Source: JBMNNS01 sp050942625
Lineage (GTDB): Bacteria; Bacillota; Dethiobacteria; DTU022; UBA8154
Direction: 5' to 3'
Assembly: GCA_050942625.1 (NCBI GenBank)
Contig: JBMNNS010000001.1
Location: 1 to 64,000 of the forward strand
DNA length: 64,000 nucleotides
The notes under the pieces were generated by a model. It was not told where the DNA came from, did not search any database, and was given only the letters and a program-made list of their open reading frames with translations. Shown here one piece after another: positions 54,456-62,692 of the stretch. The translations under genes and the position numbers were made by a program. Numbering within the stretch: the first letter of the stretch is position 1; every line of letters begins with the position of its first letter.

Positions 54456-54887
54456 TTATAATTCAAAATCCACCATTTTTTCCGCAACCAGTTCAAAGGA
54501 CAGGTTTGACTTGTTACTATATTCTTCCCATTTCTCCTTGCTCCAAATCTCTGCTCTGGTGGAAACTCCTAAAAAGACCAACTCTTTTTTTAGCTCTGCA
54601 TGTTCCCTTAGCGGAGGGGGAATTAACACCCGGCCCTGTTTGTCGATTTCTAATTCTGAAGCACCTGAAAAAAACATCCTCATAAAGGCTCTTGCTTCTG
54701 CTTTGGTAAATGGCAGGCTCTTTAATTTGTTTTCCAGGGATAACCACTCCTCCATGGGGTAAAGAAAAAGGCAATTGTCCAGGCCACGGGTAATAATAAA
54801 ATTATCACCCAGCCCCTCACGCAGTCGCGCTGGTACAATTACCCGTCCTTTATTGTCCAATGTATGGTAATATTCCCCCATTAACAT
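54456..54887 (-). CDS. mraZ: transcriptional regulator MraZ
   Basis: MraZ represses the dcw promoter by binding repeated G-rich boxes. Two AbrB-like SpoVT half-domains are visible: [21 protein letters not shown] (1-50) and [19 protein letters not shown] (about 75-130). 143 aa. ATG at 54887 has AGGTGG eight bases upstream; 54899 is an alternative without a site. Three phased GTGG boxes lie 39-63 bases upstream, so autoregulation is likely. It is the first gene of the dcw cluster. Confidence 0.95.
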   Translation of the reverse strand: MLMGEYYHTLDNKGRVIVPARLREGLGDNFIITRGLDNCLFLYPMEEWLSLENKLKSLPFTKAEARAFMRMFFSGASELEIDKQGRVLIPPPLREHAELKKELVFLGVSTRAEIWSKEKWEEYSNKSNLSFELVAEKMVDFEL

Positions 54888-54925
54888 GAAGAGACCCACC
54901 TAGTAATAAAAAATCATCCCTTCCA

Positions 54926-54950
54926 ACCACTTTCCCCCACATTTAACCAC
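54926..54950 (-). promoter_or_regulatory. MraZ operator: three phased GTGG(G/T) boxes
   Basis: On the minus strand GTGGT (54950-54946), five bases, GTGGG (54940-54936), five bases, GTGGT (54930-54926): a ten-base period, one helical turn. This matches the described MraZ box of TGGG-like repeats separated by five bases, directly upstream of mraZ. Confidence 0.75.
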
Positions 54951-55086
54951 TTGAAATAGTATTCTCCTTCCATTTTTAAATTCCTGCCCCTGGAAATAGT
55001 TTAAATTTTTAAAATATCTGTTTCCAATTTTTAAGGTAAGATCATAACTATTAAAAAATGCTCATGTTTGCGTTGTCGAAAAATTA

Positions 55087-55124
55087 TTAAGGGGAGAAAC
55101 CACTACAATGGTTTCTCCCCTTAA
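55087..55124 (-). terminator. terminator after mgtE
   Basis: Sixteen-base perfect stem ttaaggggagaaacca (55087-55102) / tggtttctccccttaa (55109-55124) with a six-base loop. On the minus strand it is followed by TAATTTTTCG. It lies 65 bases beyond mgtE and isolates it from the dcw cluster. Confidence 0.75.
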
Positions 55125-55188
55125 TATCGCCTGGGATTACTATTAAATTACCTGCATATTCCCCAACCCTTGTCCACTTCCCGCCTTT

Positions 55189-56505
55189 TTAAACAATATA
55201 AGGTAAGAATAAAGAGGCAATCCAAAAATAAATTAGCAGTCCTGTAACATCCTTGATAGTTGTGACAATAGGGCCCGAACTAAGAGCAGGATCAAAGCCA
55301 TAATGGTTAAAAAAGATAGGCACCAACGTCCCTATAAGGGCAGCAATGGTAATCGTAGTAAACATGGACACCCCCACTGCCAGACCAAGCAAAGGTATAC
55401 CCTTCCAGACCGAAGCAGCTATTGCGATTAAAACCCCGTTGATTATCCCCATGCTCAGGCCTACCTTTACCTCCCGTAGAAAGTACCGCCAGATATCCTT
55501 ATTCCTGATTTCCTCTGTTGCCAGGCCACGAACGAAAAGAGTTGATGACTGGGTAGCTACATTGCCGCCCATATCCATAATTACCGGTATAAAAATTGCG
55601 AATGTTACTACTGAACGCAGTGTGTTTTCAAAAGATCCAATCACGCTCCCGGATAAAATTCCACCCAGAAGGCAAATTACCAGCCACGGCAGCCTTTTGC
55701 GTGCCAGGCTAAAGATAGAGGCATCAAATAAATCCCCTTCAACCTCCCCGGTTCCAGCTAAACGGTAAATATCCTCCGTTGCTTCTTCTTCCATAACATC
55801 GAGTATATCATCTACGGTAATAATCCCCAGCAATCGTTGTTCTTCATCGATGACTGGTATTGCAAATAAGTCATAACGTGATACAACCCTGGCTACCTCT
55901 TCCTGGTCCATATCGGAAGGGACACTAATAACGTTGCGGATCATGATCTCTTTGAGTAGCGTTCCATCCTCCGCAGCAATCAAGTCCCTTAGAGAAAGAA
56001 CACCGCTCAGCCTGGTTTCCGCATCAACAACATAAACATAATAGATAATTTCTGCCTCAGGGGCTATCTCCCGCAAACGCTGGATAGCTTCCTCAACAGG
56101 AATGTACTCCGGAAGGGCAATAAAGTCAGTGGTCATGAGGCCGCCCGCTGTATCTTCCGGATATTTTAGAAGACCCCTTATTTCTTCGGCCTCTTCCTCA
56201 ATAAGAGCAAGTAAGTCCCTGGCTTCCTCTGGAGAAAGCTCCCCCAGGAGATCCGCAGCATCGTCGATGGCCATTTCCTTGAGGATGGCTGAAGCACGGT
56301 GCTTGGTTAATAATCGCAAGAGAGAAACCTGGTCAAAGTCTTCCATCTCTTGTATAATCAGTGCTGCAGCTTCATCTGAAAGAAGTTCAAAGAGTTCTTT
56401 TTTTTGTTGATCTGTGAGTTCTTCAACAAGATCAGCCAGATCGCTGGGGTGAAAACCTTCTTTAACATGGCGTAATATTCTTTCAAGGGTTTGTTGGATG
56501 GACAA
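55189..56505 (-). CDS. mgtE: magnesium transporter MgtE
   Basis: Homodimeric magnesium channel. The cytoplasmic N domain (about residues 1-130, helical, HPSDLADLVEELTDQQKKEL) is followed by two CBS domains (MTTDFIALPEYIPVEEAI and MIRNVISVPSDMDQEEVARV) and five membrane helices with the pore motif GGNVATQSSTL. 438 aa. TTG at 56505 follows a G-rich site. It has its own promoter right after the 6S RNA gene. The leader of about 25 bases is too short for an M-box, so no RNA-level magnesium control is apparent. Confidence 0.95.
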   Translation of the reverse strand: MSIQQTLERILRHVKEGFHPSDLADLVEELTDQQKKELFELLSDEAAALIIQEMEDFDQVSLLRLLTKHRASAILKEMAIDDAADLLGELSPEEARDLLALIEEEAEEIRGLLKYPEDTAGGLMTTDFIALPEYIPVEEAIQRLREIAPEAEIIYYVYVVDAETRLSGVLSLRDLIAAEDGTLLKEIMIRNVISVPSDMDQEEVARVVSRYDLFAIPVIDEEQRLLGIITVDDILDVMEEEATEDIYRLAGTGEVEGDLFDASIFSLARKRLPWLVICLLGGILSGSVIGSFENTLRSVVTFAIFIPVIMDMGGNVATQSSTLFVRGLATEEIRNKDIWRYFLREVKVGLSMGIINGVLIAIAASVWKGIPLLGLAVGVSMFTTITIAALIGTLVPIFFNHYGFDPALSSGPIVTTIKDVTGLLIYFWIASLFLPYIV

Positions 56506-56537
56506 CTTACCCGCCCCCTCCCAAAACTTACTGCCTA

Positions 56538-56566
56538 ATTATAACAGATTAATTAAAGTCCATCAA
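56538..56566 (-). promoter_or_regulatory. sigma-A promoter of mgtE
   Basis: Minus strand: -35 TTGATG (56561-56566), 17-base spacer, -10 TATAAT (56538-56543) with TG one base before the -10. The -35 overlaps the end of the T-run that terminates the 6S RNA. Confidence 0.75.
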
Positions 56567-56766
56567 AAAAAAAAATTAACCCCACCATGCCGTGGACCGA
56601 GGTTTTGAACTGCTCTTGCCTAAGGTGGGTGTCCTCTTACATGCTTTATAGGTCCCAGCGAAGGGCTTCTACGCCGCACATAAAGTCGGACTCCCTCTTC
56701 GTAAATGTTAGCTCAAAACTTTAACGGTTTTGCACGCGCATAGTAGGGTACTTGCAATTAATTCTT
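56565..56766 (-). ncRNA. ssrS: 6S RNA
   Basis: About 200 bases with its own promoter and a T-run end. The ends close into a 12-pair stem: gcatagtagggt (56738-56749) against accccaccatgc (56579-56590), with G-U pairs. Further internal helices (for example CAAAAC/GTTTTG in the 5' half) leave an open centre, as in 6S RNA, which mimics open promoter DNA and holds sigma-A polymerase in stationary phase. The gene follows aspS, and from memory a 6S RNA gene (bsrA) also lies near aspS in B. subtilis. No open reading frame fits. Ends are estimates. A covariance-model search was not possible. Confidence 0.72.
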
Positions 56767-56772
56767 AATATT

Positions 56773-56801
56773 ATGATATCATAAACTTTTACTAGATGCA
56801 A
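56773..56801 (-). promoter_or_regulatory. sigma-A promoter of the 6S RNA gene
   Basis: Minus strand: -35 TTGCAT (56796-56801), 17-base spacer, -10 TATCAT (56773-56778). It starts only 13 bases after the aspS stop codon and places the RNA start near 56766. Confidence 0.65.
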
Positions 56802-56813
56802 GCCAAAAATTTT

Positions 56814-58598
56814 TTAAATAGTCTTTTTATTATCCCTTGCTATAGTAGAAATATTCAGTTCTTCCAGTTGGGCTGCAGAAACAGGAGCAGGAGCACCTGT
56901 TAGCAAACAGGTTGCAGCTGCAGTTTTAGGAAAGGCGATTACATCCCTGATACTCCTTTTCCTGGCCATGAGCATCAGCAGGCGATCAAAACCAAAAGCA
57001 ATGCCTCCATGTGGTGGAGCACCATACTGAAAGGCCTGCAAAAGGAAACCGAATTTTTCCTGGGCCTCTTCTGTTGAGATCCCCAGAAGCCGGAAAATTT
57101 CTTCCTGTACCTCTTTTTTATGGATCCTGATGCTGCCGCCTGCTACCTCAATGCCATTATAAACAAGATCATAGGCCTGGGAGCGCATTCTAAGGGGTTC
57201 ATCCCTTAAAAGGGGAAGATCCTCCTCCAGCGGTGCCGTAAAAGGATGATGCTCTGATGTATAACGGTTCTCTTCATAATCATAAGACAACAAAGGAAAG
57301 TCCAGGACCCAAAGGAAACGATCCTCTTCCCGGGGAATCAGGTTGAGGAGTTCAGCTAAATATATTCTTAACTGTCCCAGTATTTTAAGGGCCAGATCCC
57401 GCTTGTCTGCTATAAAAAGAAGCAAGTCGCCTGTTTGAGCTTCCATTTTCTTTTTAATATTTTTCAGCTGTTCTGCACTAAAAAATTTTGCAACAGGGCT
57501 TTTAAAGCCATCTTCTGTAACGATCATCCAGGCCAGGCCATTGGCTCCCCAGGACTGGACCTTTAAAGTCAAATCGTCCAAATCCTTGCGGCTAAAAGAA
57601 GCGCACTTTTTAGCATTTAAACCTTTTACTACTCCTCCGCCCTTAAGAACATTCTTAAATACTTTAAAATTAGATTGGTGAGCGATTTCCCCCAGATCTA
57701 CAATTTCCATGGCAAAACGGGTATCGGGTTTATCACTTCCGAAACGTTCCATAGCCTCCCGGTATGAAATATGAGGAAAAGGGACAGTTACCTTCCGGCC
57801 CAAAACCTCCTGGAAAAGAAAGGCTACCAAACCCTCTACTTCTTTTATGATATCTTCACGCGTACAAAATGACATTTCCAGATCTATCTGGGTAAACTCC
57901 GGCTGGCGATCTGCTCTTAAATCCTCATCCCGGAAACAGCGGGCAACCTGAAAATATTTATCAAAACCGGAAACCATTAATAATTGCTTAAATAACTGGG
58001 GTGATTGGGGCAAGGCAAAAAAACTACCTGGTGTATTACGGCTGGGGACAAGGTAATCACGGGCCCCTTCAGGTGTACTGCGTGTTAATTCCGGTGTTTC
58101 TATTTCCCAGAATCCCTTTGAATCGAGATATTTTCTGACAGCCATCAAACTTTTATGCCGCATCCTGAGCGTTCTTTGCATCTCAGGCCGTCGTAAATCC
58201 AGGTACCTGTATTTTAAACGCAAGTTTTCATCGGTGTCGATAGCATCTTCGATATAAAAAGGAGGCGTGCGGGAGGTATTGAAAATATCCAGATCCAGGG
58301 CAATGATCTCAACCTCCCCTGTAGGGAGTGCCGGGTTAACCGTTTCAGGTGATCTGGCAACTACTGTACCCTGAACTGCTAAAACATATTCGGAACGCAA
58401 CTTTTCAGCTTCGCTAAAAATAGAGGTATTTTTTTTATAATCAAACACCAATTGTATAATTCCAGAACGATCTCTTAAATCAATAAAGATTAGACCCCCA
58501 TGGTCCCTTCTACTCTGTACCCATCCAGCAACAACAACCTCTTCTCCGATATTTTCCCTGGAAATTACTCCGCAGTAATGAGTTCTTTTTAAACGCAT
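56814..58598 (-). CDS. aspS: aspartyl-tRNA synthetase
   Basis: Class II synthetase, 594 aa, the long bacterial type. The N-terminal OB-fold anticodon domain (VVAGWVQSRRDHGGLIFIDL) is followed by the catalytic core with motif 2 (FQVARCFRDEDLRADRQPEFTQ) and motif 3 (GGIAFGFDRLLMLM). The bacterial GAD insertion lies at about residues 290-420. Both discriminating and Asp/Asn-nondiscriminating enzymes share this layout. ATG at 58598. It lies 70 bases after hisS; no T-box lies in the gap. Confidence 0.96.
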   Translation of the reverse strand: MRLKRTHYCGVISRENIGEEVVVAGWVQSRRDHGGLIFIDLRDRSGIIQLVFDYKKNTSIFSEAEKLRSEYVLAVQGTVVARSPETVNPALPTGEVEIIALDLDIFNTSRTPPFYIEDAIDTDENLRLKYRYLDLRRPEMQRTLRMRHKSLMAVRKYLDSKGFWEIETPELTRSTPEGARDYLVPSRNTPGSFFALPQSPQLFKQLLMVSGFDKYFQVARCFRDEDLRADRQPEFTQIDLEMSFCTREDIIKEVEGLVAFLFQEVLGRKVTVPFPHISYREAMERFGSDKPDTRFAMEIVDLGEIAHQSNFKVFKNVLKGGGVVKGLNAKKCASFSRKDLDDLTLKVQSWGANGLAWMIVTEDGFKSPVAKFFSAEQLKNIKKKMEAQTGDLLLFIADKRDLALKILGQLRIYLAELLNLIPREEDRFLWVLDFPLLSYDYEENRYTSEHHPFTAPLEEDLPLLRDEPLRMRSQAYDLVYNGIEVAGGSIRIHKKEVQEEIFRLLGISTEEAQEKFGFLLQAFQYGAPPHGGIAFGFDRLLMLMARKRSIRDVIAFPKTAAATCLLTGAPAPVSAAQLEELNISTIARDNKKTI

Positions 58599-58668
58599 GG
58601 ATTTTCAGCCGGTTGGGCTGCCAGCCCCCTTCCTTGTCATACAGGTAAACATTGGGAACCTAATGACA

Positions 58669-59922
58669 CTAATATAATAAAAAATTGATTAAATCGGTTT
58701 CAGAAAGTTCTTGCTGTTCCCCGCTTTCCATATCTCTGAGCAAGACCTTGTTTTTGTTCTCTTTCTCCAAAATAATCACATAACGGAACTTTTTCCTGCC
58801 GGCATATTTCATCTGTGCTTTTAAACTACGGTTTTGGTAATCTATATCTGCCTTAATACCTTTGTCACGCAAAAGATAAAGCAGTCTAAAAGCATCTTTT
58901 TTCAGTTCCGGGGCTTCAATAGCCAGAAAAGTCCCGATGACTGCCTCTTTTTTGGGTTTTATACCCTCTTGTTCCATAGCAAGCAGTATCCTTTCAATCC
59001 CGGCAGCCATACCGACCCCAGGGGTAGGTGGACCGCCACAGATCTCTACTAAATTATCATAGCGCCCTCCTCCACCCAGTGATCCCTGGGCACCCAGATA
59101 ATCAGAAATAAATTCAAAGGCTGTATTTGTATAATAGTCCAGCCCCCTCACCAGGTAGGGATCAAAAAAATAGGGAATATTTAAGCTTTCCAGCAATTCT
59201 TGAACCTCCTGAAGCTGTTCATAACAGGAGGAACACAAACAAGTATGCATTTGGGGGGCTTCCTTCATAATAGCACGGCAAGAATTTTCCTTACAATCCA
59301 AAAGGCGCAGGGGATTGGTTATAACCCTCCTTCGACAATCCGGACATAACAAGGCAGATTTTGCAGCAGCAAAGTCGTTAAGGACTTTTTGATAAGAAGG
59401 CCTGCAGTTGCGGCAACCAACGCTATTAAGGTGCAGTTTGACTCCTTTTAATCCCAGCCTTGAAAAAAAGTCAGCCGTTAATTTAATAATTTCAACATCC
59501 GTAGCCGGATCCTGGGAACCGAAACATTCCAACCCAAATTGAAAAAATTGTCTCTGCCTGCCGGCTTGAGGACGGTCATACCTGAACATGGGACCAAAGT
59601 AAAAAAGTTTTACCGGTTGTACAGCGTTATACAATCCATGTTCAATATAAGCACGGGCGACAGCGGCAGTTCCCTCCGGCCTGAGTGCTAATTCCCTTTT
59701 TCTTTTACTTCTATCATGAAATAAATACATTTCTTTTTTTACTACGTCACTTTCCTCCCCTACACTGCGAATAAAAAGTTGAGACTCCTCAAATATAGGG
59801 GTAATGATTTCCTCAAAACCATAAAGTTGACATAATTTTCTAAATTCCTCAACTAGATACCGCCACCTTGCAGCCTCTTCAAACATCACGTCCCGGGTTC
59901 CCCGTGGAGCTTTATAACCCAT
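58669..59922 (-). CDS. hisS: histidyl-tRNA synthetase
   Basis: Class II synthetase. APRGTRDVMFEEAARWRYL opens the core. Motif 2 lies around GPMFRYDRPQAGRQRQFFQFG, the histidine loops are ALRPEGTAAVARAYIEHG and VRGLDYYTNTAFEFIS, and motif 3 is GVGMAAGIERILLAM. A Cys-rich insert (NCRPSYQKVL, CPDCRRRV, CLCSSCYEQL, about residues 175-240) is common in clostridial HisRS and may bind zinc. The C-terminal anticodon domain completes 417 aa. ATG at 59922 has GAGGTT upstream; the TTG at 59940 is less likely. Confidence 0.95.
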   Translation of the reverse strand: MGYKAPRGTRDVMFEEAARWRYLVEEFRKLCQLYGFEEIITPIFEESQLFIRSVGEESDVVKKEMYLFHDRSKRKRELALRPEGTAAVARAYIEHGLYNAVQPVKLFYFGPMFRYDRPQAGRQRQFFQFGLECFGSQDPATDVEIIKLTADFFSRLGLKGVKLHLNSVGCRNCRPSYQKVLNDFAAAKSALLCPDCRRRVITNPLRLLDCKENSCRAIMKEAPQMHTCLCSSCYEQLQEVQELLESLNIPYFFDPYLVRGLDYYTNTAFEFISDYLGAQGSLGGGGRYDNLVEICGGPPTPGVGMAAGIERILLAMEQEGIKPKKEAVIGTFLAIEAPELKKDAFRLLYLLRDKGIKADIDYQNRSLKAQMKYAGRKKFRYVIILEKENKNKVLLRDMESGEQQELSETDLINFLLY

Positions 59923-60012
59923 TTTAACCTCAACCCCCAAGATTTCCCTTTACCAAAAAAAGAGAAGATACACACTGATTTTAGCCAATACTGGCTGTAT
60001 TGTCAACTTGCC

Positions 60013-60462
60013 CTAAAATTGTTTCCTGCTATCCAGGAGGATCGTTACAGGTCCTTCATTGTGGACATTTACCCTCATTTTTGCCTGGAAAATACCGCTT
60101 GCTACCATAAAACCCTTTGTTTCTAGCAGCTTGCATAGTTTTTTGTAAAGCCGGGCAGCTTTTTCAGGTGTAGCTGCTGCAATAAAACTGGGGCGAAGCC
60201 CCTTCCGGCAGTCGCCATACAAAGTGAACTGGGATATGCAAAGTATTTCCCCTCCTACCTCGCCAAGAGAGAGGTTCATTTTGCCCTTACTATCTTCAAA
60301 AATGCGTAAACCAGTAATTTTATCTGCTAGGTAGAGGCAGTCCTTCTCATCGTCCTCCTCACCAACACCTATAAATACTACTATTCCCCTGTTAATCCGG
60401 CCTACCACCTTGCCGTCTACCTCCACCCAGGATTTCCCTGCCCTTTGCACAACAACCCGCAT
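60013..60462 (-). CDS. dtd: D-aminoacyl-tRNA deacylase
   Basis: DTD removes D-amino acids mischarged to tRNA. 149 aa. MRVVVQRAGKSWVEVDGKVV at the N-terminus, the catalytic SQFTLYGDCRKGLRPSF loop, and the C-terminal NEGPVTILLDS holding the Gly-cis-Pro motif are all present. It starts four bases after the rel stop codon at 60467, so the two are translationally coupled. The rel-dtd pair is a conserved Firmicute arrangement. Confidence 0.96.
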   Translation of the reverse strand: MRVVVQRAGKSWVEVDGKVVGRINRGIVVFIGVGEEDDEKDCLYLADKITGLRIFEDSKGKMNLSLGEVGGEILCISQFTLYGDCRKGLRPSFIAAATPEKAARLYKKLCKLLETKGFMVASGIFQAKMRVNVHNEGPVTILLDSRKQF

Positions 60463-60466
60463 TATA

Positions 60467-62671
60467 TCACCATTCTTTCTTTAAGTTCTGGCGCAAAGGT
60501 TTACCCCTGGAACCGGCGCCCGTATAACGCCTGACAGAATAAACATCTTTCACCCGTTTGATCCTGTTCATAATAAAATCTAGATGCTCCAGGTTTTTTA
60601 CCACAAAGGTCAAATTGATAATAGCAGTTTTGTCCCTGGTAGTTCGACCGTTGATAGCCGTAATATTGACCTTACTTTCGCTAACCGTCTGCATAATTTC
60701 ACTTAAAAGACTGGTACGATCCATAGCTGTGACTTCAATTTCAACGGGGTAGCAAAGGTTTTCATCAGCTTCCCATTCAACTTTGATATAACGTTGTTCT
60801 TTCTCCCTGTCCCATGTAACATTAGAACAGTCTTTGCGATGAATGGAAACACCTTTTCCCCTAGTGATAAACCCAATTATCTCATCGCCAGGAAGGGGAT
60901 TACAACATTTGGAAAAGCGGACCAGAAGGTTGTTGAGCCCCTGGACCCTTACCCCCCGTGCTGCTTTGAAAGCACCCTCCCAGGGTTTAATATCAATAAA
61001 TGGTTGTTTTTCTTTTATCCCAAATTTTTTTCTGTATTCATCTTTAAGCCTGGTAATGATCTGTTGTGCAGAAACGCCCCCATAGCCAACAGCAGCATAA
61101 ACATCTTCTGAGGATAAAAGATTGAACCTCCTGCCTACCTCCTCCAAAAGTGGTTCCTTGAGGATAAGGCTGGGATCGAGATTCTGCCTGCGCAATTCTC
61201 TTTCCATATTCTCCTTGCCCTTACAAATATTTTCTTCTCTTCTTTCTTTTTTAAACCAGGCCCTAATTTTGCTTTTAGCCTGGGAGCTTTTTACCATTTT
61301 CAACCAATCCCTGCTGGGGTTCCCTTGTTTGCTGGTAATAATATTCACAATATCGCCTGTTTTAAGTTCATATTCAAGGGGTACAAGTCGCCCATTAACT
61401 TTAGCACCCACACAGTGGTTGCCAATATCGGTATGAATTTTATAAGCAAAGTCCAGAGTAATGGAACCGGCAGGAAGATCAATAACATCCCCCTTGGGGG
61501 TAAAAACAAAAACTTCATCTGTAAACAGGTCTATTTTCAAATGTTCCATAAATTCATGGGAGTCCTTTAGGTCTTGCTGCCATTCTAGTAGCTGTCTAAG
61601 CCAGGAAAGTTTTTCCTCAAATTCCTGGACGTTTTTTACCTTCTCCTTATACTTCCAGTGGGCTGCAATACCATATTCCGCGGTGCGGTGCATATCCCAG
61701 GTGCGAATTTGGACCTCTAATAATTCATTTTCAGGACAAACAACGGTTGTATGCAGGGATTGATACATGTTTGGTTTGGGCATGGCGATATAATCGTTAA
61801 AATGTCCCGGGATGGGACGCCACTGGGTATGGACAATCCCCAGGACGGCATAACAGTCCTTAACACTATCTACTATAATTCGAATAGCAGTTAGATCATA
61901 GATTTCATTGAAATTTTTGCCCTGTTCTTTCATCTTGTTATAGATACTATAAATATGCTTGGGCCGGCCACTGATCTCTGCCTTAATACCTGCTTCCTGC
62001 AGTTTATGATTAATATCAACGATTACGCTATTGATAAATTCTTCCCTTTCCCTGCGCTTTTTGGCTAATTTATTTACAAGATAATAGTATTCCTTTTTGT
62101 TTAAAAAACGAAAAGCCAGATCATCCAATTCCCATTTAATTTTATAAATTCCCAGGCGGTGGGCCAGGGGGGCATAGATTTCCAGTGTTTCCCGTGCTAT
62201 TTCCATTTGTTTGGCTTTACTAAGATGGTGGAGTGTTCGCATATTATGCAACCTGTCAGCCAGTTTCACAAGGATGACCCTGATGTCTCTTGCCATCGCC
62301 ACAAACATTTTGCGCCAGGTTTCAGCCTGATGTTCTTCTTTAGAACGAAATTCTATGCGGCTTAACTTTGTCACCCCATCTACCAGGGAAGCTACTTCTT
62401 CGCCAAACTCCTCTTCAATCTCCTCATAGCTAACCAGAGTGTCCTCCAGGACATCGTGAAGCAAGCCCGTGACAATGGTTACCAGGTCAAGCTCCAGATC
62501 GGAAAGAATAAGGGCTACACCCAGCGGATGAATAATAAAAGAATCGCCTGAAACCCTTTTCTGTCCTTCATGAGCCTTCAGGGCAAAGTTATAGGCTTTT
62601 TGAATAAGCGCCCAATCTTCCTTTTTATAGTTATATTTTGTGAAAACTTGCTTTAATTGCCGCAGACTCAT
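60467..62671 (-). CDS. relA: bifunctional (p)ppGpp synthetase/hydrolase Rel
   Basis: Stringent-response enzyme, 734 aa. The HD hydrolase domain has HPLGVALILSDLELD and LLHDVLEDTLVSYEE with an intact His-Asp pair, so it can degrade as well as make ppGpp. The synthetase domain has KMKEQGKNFNEIYDLTAIRI and HFNDYIAMPKPNMYQSLHTT. A TGS domain (VFVFTPKGDVIDLPAGSITL), a helical/zinc-finger region (CCNPLPGDEIIGF) and a C-terminal ACT domain follow. ATG at 62671 follows GGGGTG. It lies 22 bases after recJ; the apt gene often found between them is absent. Confidence 0.96.
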   Translation of the reverse strand: MSLRQLKQVFTKYNYKKEDWALIQKAYNFALKAHEGQKRVSGDSFIIHPLGVALILSDLELDLVTIVTGLLHDVLEDTLVSYEEIEEEFGEEVASLVDGVTKLSRIEFRSKEEHQAETWRKMFVAMARDIRVILVKLADRLHNMRTLHHLSKAKQMEIARETLEIYAPLAHRLGIYKIKWELDDLAFRFLNKKEYYYLVNKLAKKRREREEFINSVIVDINHKLQEAGIKAEISGRPKHIYSIYNKMKEQGKNFNEIYDLTAIRIIVDSVKDCYAVLGIVHTQWRPIPGHFNDYIAMPKPNMYQSLHTTVVCPENELLEVQIRTWDMHRTAEYGIAAHWKYKEKVKNVQEFEEKLSWLRQLLEWQQDLKDSHEFMEHLKIDLFTDEVFVFTPKGDVIDLPAGSITLDFAYKIHTDIGNHCVGAKVNGRLVPLEYELKTGDIVNIITSKQGNPSRDWLKMVKSSQAKSKIRAWFKKERREENICKGKENMERELRRQNLDPSLILKEPLLEEVGRRFNLLSSEDVYAAVGYGGVSAQQIITRLKDEYRKKFGIKEKQPFIDIKPWEGAFKAARGVRVQGLNNLLVRFSKCCNPLPGDEIIGFITRGKGVSIHRKDCSNVTWDREKEQRYIKVEWEADENLCYPVEIEVTAMDRTSLLSEIMQTVSESKVNITAINGRTTRDKTAIINLTFVVKNLEHLDFIMNRIKRVKDVYSVRRYTGAGSRGKPLRQNLKKEW

Positions 62672-62692
62672 TCTTACACCCCGGTCAGGACC

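Noticed and set aside
56506..56813. M-box magnesium riboswitch upstream of mgtE
   Set aside because: The structured region ends in a T-run before the mgtE promoter and has a 6S-like closing stem. The mgtE leader itself is only about 25 bases.
59941..60012. T-box upstream of hisS
   Set aside because: The gap is only 90 bases, with no T-box sequence or antiterminator/terminator pair.
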